DNA of 64,000 nucleotides from Nocardioides terrae (GTDB taxonomy: Bacteria > Actinomycetota > Actinomycetes > Propionibacteriales > Nocardioidaceae): contig NZ_FOLB01000004.1 in the NCBI RefSeq assembly GCF_900112345.1, positions 268,483 through 332,482 on the forward strand. Direction: 5' to 3'. Shown one piece after another: positions 17,256 through 25,816 of the stretch (position 1 is the first letter of the stretch; each line of letters opens with the position of its first letter). The notes below the pieces were generated by a model that did not search any database, was not told where the DNA came from, and worked only from the letters and a program-made list of their open reading frames with translations. The position numbers were made by a program, and so were the translations under genes.

Positions 17256-17867
17256 ATGGCCGTCATCCACGTCGACTCGGACATCTCGCCGACCAAGCCG
17301 GAGCTCGTCGCCGCCTGGCTGCCGACGCAGCCGTGGGCGGCCGGGCTCGGTGAGCTCGAGCAGATCGGTGGCTACCGCTTCGACGACCCCGACGGCGAGG
17401 TCGGCATCGAGGCGCTCCTGTTCCGCGCCGGCGAGCAGGTCCTGCACCTGCCGCTGACCTACCGAGGGGCACCGCTCGAGGGAGCCGACGAGTTCCTCAT
17501 CTGCACGATGTCGCACACCGCCCTCGGCGACCGCTGGATCTACGACGGCATCGGCGATCGCGTCGCCGTCGACGCCTACGTCACCGCCATCTTGACCGGT
17601 GGCCGGCAGGCCGACCTGGAGGTCGAACGGGACGGGCGGATCGTGGGGGTGCGCGAGGCGGCCGTGCAGGCATCCGGCAGCGGACGTGCCTCCGCCGTGC
17701 CGGACCACGCTGCGCTGGCGGTGACGTCCCGGGGCGCTCTCGCGATCGTCGAGTCCGCCGACCTCACCCTCAACATCGCCCGGCTGCTGCCCGCCGACGT
17801 CGACGGGCCGGAGACGCTCACGGTCGTCTGGGACGGCGGGCGGGCCGTCGCCGCGTCGGCAGGCTGA
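17256..17867 (+). CDS. Maltokinase N-terminal cap-like domain protein
   Basis: 203 residues, cytoplasmic, no membrane segment. The segments ELVAAWLPTQPWA, LEQIGGYRFDDPDGEVGIE and LHLPLTYRGAPLEGADEFLICTMSHTALGDRWIYDG resemble the N-terminal cap domain found on actinobacterial maltokinases, here as a stand-alone protein without the kinase domain. Function unknown. Family assignment is from recall of these conserved segments. A GAGGAG ribosome site lies about 11 nt before ATG 17256. The DUF4229 gene upstream is separated by 66 bp. Confidence 0.65.
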   Translation: MAVIHVDSDISPTKPELVAAWLPTQPWAAGLGELEQIGGYRFDDPDGEVGIEALLFRAGEQVLHLPLTYRGAPLEGADEFLICTMSHTALGDRWIYDGIGDRVAVDAYVTAILTGGRQADLEVERDGRIVGVREAAVQASGSGRASAVPDHAALAVTSRGALAIVESADLTLNIARLLPADVDGPETLTVVWDGGRAVAASAG

Positions 17868-17875
17868 GGCCGAGC

Positions 17876-17920
17876 GTGCGCTGCGTGCGCTGCGTGCGCT
17901 GCGGGCCTGCCGGGCCTGCC
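17876..17920 (+). repeat. 9-bp tandem repeats between convergent genes
   Basis: Three copies of GTGCGCTGC (17876-17902) followed by two of GGGCCTGCC (17903-17920), filling the gap between the cap-domain gene and the 3' end of menA. Confidence 0.85.
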
Positions 17921-17925
17921 GACCG

Positions 17926-18798
17926 TCAGGCCAGCGCCAGCGGTACGGCGACGAGAACCGCCCACGCCAGCTCGGCCTTGCCGCTGGCCTGGAGCACGGG
18001 GATCAGCGCGCGACCGGCGGCGCCTGCGGCGACCGCGCGTGCCGCCCGGCCGGCGATGACGAGGAAGCCGAGGCCGAGCAGGGCCCACCAGGTCGTCGCG
18101 ACCGCGACCGCGACCACCGCCGCAGCGGCGGCCGCGACCAGCAGCGCGTAGAGCGCACGGGTGCGTCCGTCGCCGAGCCTGACCGCGAGCGTGCGCTTCC
18201 CGGTGACGGCGTCGGTCGGGATGTCGCGCAGGTTGTTGGCCACGAGGATCCCGCAGGCGAGCGCGCCGATCCCGACCGCGGCGTAGAGGGCGGGCCACGA
18301 CCACTGCTCGGCCTGCACGTAGTAGGTGCCGACGACGGCGACCAGGCCGAAGAAGACGAACACCATCACCTCGCCGAGGCCGGCGTACCCGTAGGGGCGC
18401 TTGCCGCCGGTGTAGTACCAGGCGGCCAGGATGCAGAGCACCCCGACCGCGACCAGCCACCAGGTGGTGCTGGCGGCCAGCGCGAGGCCGGCGAGGGCGG
18501 CGACGCCGAACGCCGCGAACGCCGCCCGTTTCACTGCCGACGGCGTGGCCAGCCGGGAGCCGGTCAGCCGCAGCGGGCCGACCCGCTCGTCATCGGTCCC
18601 ACGGATCCCGTCGGAGTAGTCGTTGGCGTAGTTGACCGCCACCTGCAGCGCCAGCGCGACCACCAGGGCGAGCAGCGCCTTCCACCACACCAGCTGGTCG
18701 TCGTACGCCGCCACGCCGGTGCCCGCCAGGACCGGCGAGATCGCCGCCGGGAGCGTCTTCGGGCGCGCCCCCTCGAACCACTGCGCTGCTGTCGCCAC
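17926..18798 (-). CDS. menA: 1,4-dihydroxy-2-naphthoate polyprenyltransferase
   Basis: 290-residue UbiA-superfamily membrane enzyme that prenylates dihydroxynaphthoate to demethylmenaquinol. Starts with [19 protein letters not shown]. The first Asp-rich prenyl-diphosphate/Mg2+ motif is [14 protein letters not shown], and the second region is [22 protein letters not shown]. About eight hydrophobic helices. GTG 18798 is the start; TTGAAT lies 8 nt upstream and could be a leaderless -10. The prenyl donor is probably made by the synthase at 46118, and the product is methylated by MenG at 29627. Confidence 0.94.
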   Translation of the reverse strand: MATAAQWFEGARPKTLPAAISPVLAGTGVAAYDDQLVWWKALLALVVALALQVAVNYANDYSDGIRGTDDERVGPLRLTGSRLATPSAVKRAAFAAFGVAALAGLALAASTTWWLVAVGVLCILAAWYYTGGKRPYGYAGLGEVMVFVFFGLVAVVGTYYVQAEQWSWPALYAAVGIGALACGILVANNLRDIPTDAVTGKRTLAVRLGDGRTRALYALLVAAAAAAVVAVAVATTWWALLGLGFLVIAGRAARAVAAGAAGRALIPVLQASGKAELAWAVLVAVPLALA

Positions 18799-18820
18799 GA
18801 GGGGTCATTCAACACCGGTC

Positions 18821-18896
18821 GCGTACCGATCGGGGCCAGTGGGGCCGTGGTGGCGGCCGGACGCCTCACGCGGCACGTGCTCCCCGATCGGTACGC
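18821..18896. terminator. 15-bp perfect inverted repeat between the MFS gene and menA
   Basis: GCGTACCGATCGGGG (18821-18835) and CCCCGATCGGTACGC (18882-18896) with a 46-nt loop. A third copy in the second orientation (18963-18977) lies inside the 3' end of the MFS gene. Terminator or regulatory stem; the extra coding copy argues for a small repeat family. Confidence 0.55.
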
Positions 18897-18924
18897 CGCC
18901 CGACACCGATCGGGACACGTGTGG

Positions 18925-20217
18925 TCAGTGGGGCGCCAGATCGGCGTCTGTGGCCCCGTCAGCCCCGATCGGTACGCCGCCCGCCAGATACCGCTCCGCG
19001 GCACGGGCGGCGGGGCCGATGGCGACGGCCGAGGCGACCACGATGAGGGCGATGATGATCCAGCCGGGCGCACCGAGCGTCATGGCGAGGTAGGTGTAGA
19101 CGGCCGGCGCCCAGACGTCGCCGAGGGTGTAGCCCAGCGACGAGACGCCCTGGTAGTCGCCGAGCCGGTCGGGGTCGGAGAGCTCGGCGACCAGCCCCCA
19201 CATGCCCGCGGACTGGAAGAGCTCCGCGCCGGTCACGGTCACGTGGCCGACCCATACCAGCACGATGGTGACCCAGCCGGTCGTGTCATGGGTGACGAGG
19301 ACGATGCCGCAGGAGAGCACGAAGCAGGCGGTGCCGCGGTACTGCGCCCGCAGGGACTCCTGCACCGTCGTCACGCCGCGGGCGGCAGCCACCTGCAGCA
19401 GCACCGCCAGCAGGGTGTTGGTGCCGAACAGCCACGCGAGCAGGACCCGCGGAGCGTCGGTCTCCTCGACCAGCCAGAGCGGGATGACGACGTTGAGCAG
19501 GACCTGGTGGGTGCCGAGGATGCCGTTGAAGATCGACATCAGCAGGAAGCCGCGGTTGCGCAGCGCGCTGCCCTTCTCGGCGGAGTGCTCCAGGGCCTGC
19601 TCGAGGACCGGCTCCGGCGCCGCGGGCTCGACCGTGAGCCGCGGCAGGCGCCACACCCAGACCGTGTTGGCGACCAGCAGCACTCCGGTCAGGATCGGCA
19701 CGAGCTCCATCGCGGTGTCGGACTCGAAGGCCAGCGCCAGGCCGGCGAGCAGCGCACCCAGCGTGTAGCCGACGTTGCGCGCGGCCCGCATGAACGCCTG
19801 GGAGGCGACCCGCTTGTCGCGCGGGAAGATCGCGATCTGGTAGGCGCCGCGGCCCGAGCGCATGGTCTGCTCGACGACGCTCATCGCGGCCATCATCAGC
19901 AGGAACGCGACGAAGCCGTCGACCGCGGGCCAGAGGAAGTAGAGCGCCGCCTGGGCCGCCGCCATCGACACCCAGGCCTGCTTCGCGCCGAACCGATCGA
20001 CCCAGCGGCCGGTCGGCACCGACGCCAGGAACTGCACACCTGCGCCGATGGACAGCCCCAACCCGACGTGCTGGGCGGAGAGGCCGACGAGCTGGGTGAA
20101 GTAGAACGCCGACCCGGTGAGGAACGCCCCGTCACCGAAGGCGGAGATGACCGACTGCAGGGCCAGTCGCCGGGTCAGCGAGTCCCGGGGCACGAGACCA
20201 CGAAGCAGTCGGATCAC
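18925..20217 (-). CDS. MFS transporter (tandem paralogue 1)
   Basis: 430 residues, about 12 membrane helices. MFS signature between helices 2 and 3: GRWVDRFGAKQAWV. It is clearly paralogous to the next upstream gene: both share NVVIPLWLVE-TDAPRVLLAWLFGTNT, VWxGHVTVTGAEL and GxYQGVSS. GTG 20217 has GAGAGG six bases upstream. An 18-bp palindrome lies just before it. The substrate is not predictable; the operator-like palindrome suggests a drug or metabolite exporter under a MarR-type regulator (inference). Its C-terminal ~15 residues include a copy of the CCCCGATCGGTACGC repeat. Confidence 0.88.
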   Translation of the reverse strand: MIRLLRGLVPRDSLTRRLALQSVISAFGDGAFLTGSAFYFTQLVGLSAQHVGLGLSIGAGVQFLASVPTGRWVDRFGAKQAWVSMAAAQAALYFLWPAVDGFVAFLLMMAAMSVVEQTMRSGRGAYQIAIFPRDKRVASQAFMRAARNVGYTLGALLAGLALAFESDTAMELVPILTGVLLVANTVWVWRLPRLTVEPAAPEPVLEQALEHSAEKGSALRNRGFLLMSIFNGILGTHQVLLNVVIPLWLVEETDAPRVLLAWLFGTNTLLAVLLQVAAARGVTTVQESLRAQYRGTACFVLSCGIVLVTHDTTGWVTIVLVWVGHVTVTGAELFQSAGMWGLVAELSDPDRLGDYQGVSSLGYTLGDVWAPAVYTYLAMTLGAPGWIIIALIVVASAVAIGPAARAAERYLAGGVPIGADGATDADLAPH

Positions 20218-20233
20218 TCGGTTCCTCTCGATT

Positions 20234-20251
20234 TATCTTGATGTCAAGATA
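20234..20251. promoter_or_regulatory. 18-bp palindromic operator, MarR-like
   Basis: TATCTTGATGTCAAGATA: 8-bp perfect arms around a 2-bp centre, between the two MFS genes and upstream of the downstream one. On the minus strand it contains TATCTT and TTGACA, both promoter-like. Such AT-rich palindromes stand out in this GC-rich context and are typical of MarR-family operators; no marR gene is in the window. Confidence 0.65.
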
Positions 20252-21599
20252 GTGCCGTCGGCTGGGTGCCCGCAACCGGAGGCGCCTCGACGTTCGCCAC
20301 GGGCGGCGCCGGGTCCGCCGGGTCCGCCGGGACGGCAGGGTCGGCGGGGAAGTGCTGACGAGCGAAGCGCTCCGCCACCACCGTCGACCGGCTCAGTCCC
20401 AGTGCGGCGACGACCGCGATCGCGCCGATGACCAGCCAGCCGATGTCGCCGACGGAGATCGCCAGCCAGGTGTAGAGCGCGGGCGCCCACCGGCCGCCGA
20501 GCGCCTGGAAGACCGAGCTGACGCCTTGGTACTCGCCCCGGCGCTGCGGGTCCATCAGGTCGGACTGGAACATCCACGACGCCCCCGAGATCGCCAGCTC
20601 GGCACCGGTGACGGTCACGTGACCCAGCCACACCAAGAAGATGGTCAGCCAGCCCACGGTCTCGTGGGTGAGCATCGTGATCAGGCAGGAGCCGACGAAG
20701 AAGCCGGTCGAGATCCAGACGAAGCGCATCGCGCCACGCAGGTCCTTCACGCCGCGCGATGTGTACGCCGGCAGGAAGATGCACAGCACCGTGTTGGTGC
20801 CGAACAGCCACGCCAGCAGCACCCGCGGGGCGTCGGTGGCTTCCACCAGCCAGAGCGGGATGACCACGTTGAGCAGGGCCTGGTTGGTCCACATCGTGCC
20901 GGTGAAGAAGGTGGTCGCGATCCAGCCGGGGTTGCGCCAGCCCGACGGCGTCGTGGGCGCCACGCGCGCCTCGCCCGAGGCGACCCTCAGGTCGTGAGGA
21001 GCGGCGGGCAGGCGGCTGATGAAGGTCGAGTTGAGCAGCATCATCGCGACGGCGACCAGCGGGGTCCACCGGATGACCTCGGTCGAGTCGAAGGCGAGCG
21101 CCGCGCCGCCGAGCAGCGCGCCCAGGGTGAAGCCGACGTTGAGCGAGGAGTACATGTAGGCCTGCGTCTCGACCCGCTCCTTCGGCTCGAAGACATCCAG
21201 TGTGTAGGCGTGCCGGGCGTTCTCCCCGAGGCAGTCGAAGAGCCCGACGAACAGCGCCACGACGACGTACTGCCCGAAGCCGTGGACGAACGGCAGGGCG
21301 AGGAAGCCGGCGGCCTGGCCGACCGCAGCGGTCGCCCACATGCGCTTGGGGCCGAACCGGTCGACGACCCTGCCGGCCGGGTAGGCGAAGACGAACTGCG
21401 CGAGGCCCGCGATGGTCAGGGCCAGGCCGGCCTTCGGGGCCGACATGCCGACGACCTGGGTGAGGAAGACCGCGCTGCCCGTGTTGAACGTCCCCTCGCC
21501 GGTCGAGAACAGCATCGACTGGAGCGCGAGCTGCCGCGAGAGCGGTGTCGGCGGGACCAGGCGCGCCAAGAAGCCCGGAACCGGGAGAGGGGAGGGCAT
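20244..21599 (-). CDS. MFS transporter (tandem paralogue 2)
   Basis: 451 residues, 12-helix major facilitator protein with GRVVDRFGPKRMW as the helix 2-3 signature. Duplicate of the gene at 18925-20217 by long shared blocks; the C-terminal tail is Pro/Asp-rich and unlike its sister. ATG 21599. Its stop codon lies within the palindromic operator before the sister gene. Divergent from menE with 37 bp between starts, so the promoters are compact. Substrate unknown; position between menA and menE does not by itself imply a quinone-related role. Confidence 0.88.
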   Translation of the reverse strand: MPSPLPVPGFLARLVPPTPLSRQLALQSMLFSTGEGTFNTGSAVFLTQVVGMSAPKAGLALTIAGLAQFVFAYPAGRVVDRFGPKRMWATAAVGQAAGFLALPFVHGFGQYVVVALFVGLFDCLGENARHAYTLDVFEPKERVETQAYMYSSLNVGFTLGALLGGAALAFDSTEVIRWTPLVAVAMMLLNSTFISRLPAAPHDLRVASGEARVAPTTPSGWRNPGWIATTFFTGTMWTNQALLNVVIPLWLVEATDAPRVLLAWLFGTNTVLCIFLPAYTSRGVKDLRGAMRFVWISTGFFVGSCLITMLTHETVGWLTIFLVWLGHVTVTGAELAISGASWMFQSDLMDPQRRGEYQGVSSVFQALGGRWAPALYTWLAISVGDIGWLVIGAIAVVAALGLSRSTVVAERFARQHFPADPAVPADPADPAPPVANVEAPPVAGTQPTALS

Positions 21600-21623
21600 A
21601 AGGTAAATCCCACCATGGCCGAC

Positions 21624-21629
21624 TAGCGT
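21624..21629 (+). promoter_or_regulatory. -10 hexamer for menE
   Basis: TAGCGT, 7 nt before the GTG at 21637; leaderless arrangement. Confidence 0.5.
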
Positions 21630-21636
21630 TCGTCAT

Positions 21637-22659
21637 GTGAATAACCCCGGCCCCGCGGCGGCTGACGTCATCGCCGCCGTCGACCGGTGGCTGGCCGCTC
21701 CGGGTGAGCCGGAGCCGTGGGTGGTGGAGACCTCGGGGTCGACCGGCCGGCCCAAGCGGGTGGTGCTGTCGCGGGGCGCGATGCTCGCCTCGGCGGAGGC
21801 CTCGGCCGCGCGCGTGGGCGGGTCCGGACCATGGCTGCTCGCGCTCCCGGCCTCCTACGTCGCCGGGCTCAACGTCATCGTCCGCGCACTGGTCGCCGGC
21901 CGTGCGCCGGTGGTGCTCGGCGGCTCGGTCGACTCCTTCGAGGCCGCCGCTGCGGCGGTCGGGGCGGGCGGGTTCGTCTCGCTCGTGCCGACGCAGCTGC
22001 ACCGGCTGCTGGAGACGTCCGCGGCCGCGCTCGCCTCCTTCCACACGGTGCTGCTCGGCGGCGGGCCGATCGACCCGGCACTCCGCGCGCGGGCCGCCGC
22101 GGCCGGGGTGCGGGTGGTCGCCACCTACGGCTCGGCGGAGACCTGCGGGGGTTGCGTGTACGACGGCCTGCCGCTCGACGGCGTCGGGCTGGCGCTCGGC
22201 ACCGACGGCCGGGTGCGGCTCTCCGGGCCGGTGCTCTTCGACGGGTACGACGGCGACCCGTCCCTCACGCGGGACGTGCTGGTCGACGGCTGGTTCCTGA
22301 CCTCCGACGCCGGGCGTCTGGACGAGGACGGCCGGCTGCAGCTGCTCGGCCGGCTCGACGACATGGTCGTCACCGGCGGCATCAACGTGCCCGCTCCCGC
22401 CGTCGCCGCTCGGCTCCGGGCGCATCCTGCCGTGGCGGCCGCGGAGGTGCTCGGCGTACCCGACGAGGAGTGGGGCAACCGGCTCGTCGCCTTCGTGGTC
22501 CCCGCGTCCGCCCCACCGAACCTCGACGAGCTCCGGGAGTGGGTCGCCGCCGAGCGGCCGCGGTCCTGGGCGCCGCGTCAGCTGGTCACGCTCGACGAGA
22601 TCCCGATGCTGCCCAACGGCAAGGCCGACCGGCTCCGGCTGAGGGAGCTCGCGGGCTGA
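21637..22659 (+). CDS. menE: o-Succinylbenzoate--CoA ligase
   Basis: Adenylates o-succinylbenzoate and joins it to CoA in menaquinone synthesis. 340 residues, compact as in other actinobacterial MenE proteins. Motifs: VVETSGSTGRPKRVVLSRGA (phosphate loop), VATYGSAETCGGCVYDG, TSDAGRLDEDGRLQLLGRLDD, and C-terminal lysine in PNGKADRLRLREL. GTG 21637 directly behind a -10 hexamer. The menC start overlaps its stop by one base, and menD overlaps menC, so menE-menC-menD is one operon. Confidence 0.94.
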   Translation: MNNPGPAAADVIAAVDRWLAAPGEPEPWVVETSGSTGRPKRVVLSRGAMLASAEASAARVGGSGPWLLALPASYVAGLNVIVRALVAGRAPVVLGGSVDSFEAAAAAVGAGGFVSLVPTQLHRLLETSAAALASFHTVLLGGGPIDPALRARAAAAGVRVVATYGSAETCGGCVYDGLPLDGVGLALGTDGRVRLSGPVLFDGYDGDPSLTRDVLVDGWFLTSDAGRLDEDGRLQLLGRLDDMVVTGGINVPAPAVAARLRAHPAVAAAEVLGVPDEEWGNRLVAFVVPASAPPNLDELREWVAAERPRSWAPRQLVTLDEIPMLPNGKADRLRLRELAG

Positions 22660-23606
22660 TGGAGACCCACGTCTGGTCCATCCCGATGGGCACGCGCTTC
22701 CGCGGCATCACCGTCCGCGAGGGGATGCTGATCCGGACCGACAGCGGCTGGGGCGAGTGGAGCCCGTTCCTCGACTACACCGAGCCGGCCGTCGTCGAGC
22801 CGTGGCTGCGCGCCGCCGAGGAGGCGGCCGCGGGGGACTGGCCGACGCCCGTGCGGACCACGGTCCCGGTCAACGTCACCGTCCCCGCGGTCGGGCCGGA
22901 GCAGGCCCACACGATCGTGACCCGCGGCGGCTGCCGGACCGCCAAGGTGAAGGTCGGCGAGCCCGGCCAGACGCTCGCCGACGACCTGGCCCGGGTCGAG
23001 GCGGTCCGTGACGCGCTCGGCCCGTCCGGCCGGGTGCGGGTCGACGTCAACGGGCTGTGGGACATCGACACCGCCGTGGCGAGCATCCCGGCGCTCGACC
23101 GCGCCTCCGGCGGCCTGGAGTACGTCGAGCAGCCGGTCGCCAGCGTCGAGGACCTCGCCCTGGTCCGCCGTCGCGTGGACGTCCCGATCGCCGCGGACGA
23201 GTCGATCCGGCGGGCCGCCGATCCCTATCGCGTCCGCGATCTCGAGGCCGCCGACATCGCCGTGCTGAAGGTGCAGCCGCTGGGCGGCGTACGCGCGTGC
23301 CTGCGGATCGCCGAGGAGATCGGCCTGCCCGTGGTGGTGTCGAGCGCGCTGGAGACCAGCGTCGGGATCGCGGCCGGCGTCGCGCTGGCCGCTGCGCTGC
23401 CCGACCTGCCCTACGCGTGCGGGCTCGCGACGGTGCAGCTGCTCACCGACGACGTCGTCGCCGAGCCGCTGCTGCCGGTCGACGGGCAGCTGCCCGTCGT
23501 GACGCCCACGATCGACACCGCGAAGCTGGCCGCGCTCGCCGCAGGGGACGCCAGGCGCTCCTCCTGGGCCGAGCGGCTCGCAGCGGTGAGAGAGTTCCGC
23601 TCATGA
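22659..23606 (+). CDS. menC: o-Succinylbenzoate synthase
   Basis: 315 residues, enolase superfamily, dehydrates SHCHC to o-succinylbenzoate. The (beta/alpha)8 barrel carries TAKVKVGEPG (catalytic lysine pair KxK), RVDVNGLWD (first metal Asp), EYVEQPV (Glu), IAADESI (Asp) and a late lysine in AVLKVQPLGG. ATG 22659 overlaps the menE stop (TGATG); the stop overlaps the menD ATG. Confidence 0.95.
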   Translation: METHVWSIPMGTRFRGITVREGMLIRTDSGWGEWSPFLDYTEPAVVEPWLRAAEEAAAGDWPTPVRTTVPVNVTVPAVGPEQAHTIVTRGGCRTAKVKVGEPGQTLADDLARVEAVRDALGPSGRVRVDVNGLWDIDTAVASIPALDRASGGLEYVEQPVASVEDLALVRRRVDVPIAADESIRRAADPYRVRDLEAADIAVLKVQPLGGVRACLRIAEEIGLPVVVSSALETSVGIAAGVALAAALPDLPYACGLATVQLLTDDVVAEPLLPVDGQLPVVTPTIDTAKLAALAAGDARRSSWAERLAAVREFRS

Positions 23607-25207
23607 GCAGCACCGACCTCGCCCGCGGCGTCATCACCGCGCTGGTCGAGGCGGGTGTGCGCGAGGTCGTCCTCGCGCCCGGGAGCCGCAACGCGCCGCT
23701 CTCGTTCGCCGCCTACGACGCCGCGGCCGCCGGCCTGCTCCGGCTGCACAGCCGGGTCGACGAGCGCAGCGCCGGGTTCCTGGCCCTGGGGCTGACGAAG
23801 ACCGGGTCACGGGCGGCGGTCATGTGCACCAGTGGGACCGCCGTCGCCAACCTGCACCCGGCGGCCCTCGAGGCCGCGCACTCGGGAGTCCGGCTGGTCG
23901 TGGTCACCGCCGACCGGCCCGAGCGGCTCTACGGCACCGGCGCCAACCAGACCACCGACCAGCACGGGATCCTCGGTCCGCTGGTACCCGGGCGCGCGCT
24001 GTCCGGCGTCGGTGACGTCGACGTCGACGGACTGTGGTCCGCGCCCGGGCCGCTGCACTGGAACGTCCACCTCGACGAGCCGCTGCTCCCGTCCGCCCCG
24101 TGGGAGGTGCCCGCGATCGAGGTCCGGGCCGAGGTGCAGCGCCCGGAGCCGCGCATCTTCGAGTCGATCGACCTGGGTCCTCGCACGGTCGTGGTGGCCG
24201 GCGACGACGCCGGTCCGCCCGCCCGGGTCCTGGCCGAGGCCGCCGGCTGGCCGCTGCTCGCCGAGCCGTCCAGCGGGTCGCGCACCGGCGAGAACGCGAT
24301 CCGGACCTACCGGCTTCTCCTCGGCTCCCCGCTCGCCGAGCGGATCGAGCGGGTCGTCGTCTGCGGCCACCCGACGCTGTCCCGGCCGGTGAGCCGCCTC
24401 CTCGCGCGCGACGACGTCGAGGTCGTCGCCGGGCCGGTCCGCGGCGCCTGGGCCGAGCGCCCGTTCCCGGTCGACCGGCGCTTCATCACCCGGCTCCACG
24501 TCGGCGGCCTCGACGGCTCCGGCGCCGCCTCCGATCCGGAGTGGCTCGCCGCGTGGCGCGAGGCCGACACCGAGGTCGGCCGCCGGCTCGACGGCTTTCT
24601 GGCCGAGCAGACCGCGCTCACGCCGTACGCCGTCGCCGGTGCCGTCGCCCGCGCGCTGCCGCCCGGCGGACAGCTCGTCGTCGGTGCCTCGAACCCCATC
24701 CGCGACCTCGACCTGATGGTGCCGCGCTACGCCGTGGGCGCCCGCCGCAAGGTGCTCTCCAACCGCGGGCTGGCCGGCATCGACGGGGTGGTGTCCACCG
24801 CGATCGGCGCCGCCCTCGGCCGGGACTCGACCCGCGACCTGGCGCTGATGGGCGACGTGACCTTCCTGCACGACTCCAACGGGCTGGTGCTCGGGCCGGA
24901 CGAGCCGCGGCCGGACCTGACCATCGTCGTGGTCAACGACGACGGCGGCTCGATCTTCGCGACCCTCGAGCAGGGCGCCGCGGTCCACGCGGACCGGTTC
25001 GAGCGACTCTTCGGCACACCGCACGGCGTCTCGATCGAGGCGCTCTGCGCGGCCACCCGGACGGCGTACACCCAGGCGACGAGCCTGCCCGCCCTCGAGC
25101 AGGCGCTGGCGATGCCCAACGGCGGCATCGAGGTGGTCGAGGCCGTGGTCGGACGCACGGACCGCCGGGCGCTTGACGAGCGGATCCGGGCCCTGGCCGC
25201 CTGGTGA
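23603..25207 (+). CDS. menD: 2-Succinyl-5-enolpyruvyl-6-hydroxy-3-cyclohexene-1-carboxylate synthase
   Basis: 534-residue thiamine-diphosphate enzyme joining isochorismate and 2-oxoglutarate. Start region VVLAPGSRNAPLSFAAYDA and DERSAGFLALGLTKTGS (with the cofactor-activating glutamate) are diagnostic. The ThDP/Mg2+ region is MGDVTFLHDSNGL...VNDDGGSIF. ATGA overlap with menC. The stop codon sits inside a strong hairpin (25204-25243) shared with the convergent gene. Isochorismate would come from the synthase at 27730-28965. Confidence 0.96.
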   Translation: MSSTDLARGVITALVEAGVREVVLAPGSRNAPLSFAAYDAAAAGLLRLHSRVDERSAGFLALGLTKTGSRAAVMCTSGTAVANLHPAALEAAHSGVRLVVVTADRPERLYGTGANQTTDQHGILGPLVPGRALSGVGDVDVDGLWSAPGPLHWNVHLDEPLLPSAPWEVPAIEVRAEVQRPEPRIFESIDLGPRTVVVAGDDAGPPARVLAEAAGWPLLAEPSSGSRTGENAIRTYRLLLGSPLAERIERVVVCGHPTLSRPVSRLLARDDVEVVAGPVRGAWAERPFPVDRRFITRLHVGGLDGSGAASDPEWLAAWREADTEVGRRLDGFLAEQTALTPYAVAGAVARALPPGGQLVVGASNPIRDLDLMVPRYAVGARRKVLSNRGLAGIDGVVSTAIGAALGRDSTRDLALMGDVTFLHDSNGLVLGPDEPRPDLTIVVVNDDGGSIFATLEQGAAVHADRFERLFGTPHGVSIEALCAATRTAYTQATSLPALEQALAMPNGGIEVVEAVVGRTDRRALDERIRALAAW

Positions 25208-25243
25208 GTGTCAGAGTGACCCCTGGGTCACTCTGACGCTCAC
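25204..25243. terminator. Bidirectional terminator hairpin containing both stop codons
   Basis: 19-bp stem (25204-25222 with 25225-25243), one position being a G-U type pair, and a minimal loop. The menD stop (25205-25207) is in the left arm and the stop of the convergent DinB-like gene (25240-25242) in the right arm. Confidence 0.8.
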
Positions 25244-25797
25244 GAGGCGGCGTGCCAGGCCGGGTCGCGTCCGATGAAGCCGACGAACCGCTCCTGCGCG
25301 GAGGCGTCGTCGGGAACGGGTACAGCCGGGCCGAACTGGCCGCTGCTGCGCAGCACCGCGTCCATCGGCTGCATCCCGGCCAGCGTCTGGGCGCTGCGCT
25401 CCTCGCCGAGGTCGAAGTCGGCGCCCAGCGCGCGGGCGAGGTCCCACGAGTGCATCCAGATGTCGGTCGTGTAGAACTGGTTGATCGCGACGGCCAGCGG
25501 CATCTCGCCCAGCATCGGGCTGGCGTAGACGACGTCGCCCTGCTCCTCCAGCACCCGCTGGACCTCGTCGGCGCGGGCGCGCCAGGCGGCCACCGGGTCC
25601 TCGGACACGGGGACGGGCGTCAGCTCGACGCCGGCACGGGACACGAAGCCCGGCAGCCACTCGACGAGGTGCCGGACGACGTCGCGCGCCGTCCAGCCCT
25701 CGACGGGGGCGGGGCGCGACCAGTCGTCGGCGGAGGCGGTCTCGGTCAGCGCGGCGAAGCGCTGGGCGTCGTGCGCGTGCTGCTCGGCAGGGCTCAT
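25240..25797 (-). CDS. DinB/mycothiol-dependent maleylpyruvate isomerase-like protein
   Basis: 185 residues, cytoplasmic. The four-helix DinB-type fold is suggested by WSRPAPVEGWTARDVVRHLVEWLP (metal His) and NQFYTTDIWMHSWDLARALG (second His cluster), typical of TIGR03086-type proteins. These bind a divalent metal and some use mycothiol; the reaction here is unknown. ATG 25797. The following upstream gene on the same strand ends at 25817, so it may be transcribed with the ArsR/SRPBCC pair. Confidence 0.8.
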   Translation of the reverse strand: MSPAEQHAHDAQRFAALTETASADDWSRPAPVEGWTARDVVRHLVEWLPGFVSRAGVELTPVPVSEDPVAAWRARADEVQRVLEEQGDVVYASPMLGEMPLAVAINQFYTTDIWMHSWDLARALGADFDLGEERSAQTLAGMQPMDAVLRSSGQFGPAVPVPDDASAQERFVGFIGRDPAWHAAS

Positions 25798-25816
25798 GTC
25801 GGGACCGTACGTCGTC

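Noticed and set aside
18847..20241. Plus-strand open frame opposite MFS paralogue 1
   Set aside because: Low-complexity His/Gln/Arg/Gly composition typical of shadow frames. The minus strand encodes a well-formed 12-helix transporter.
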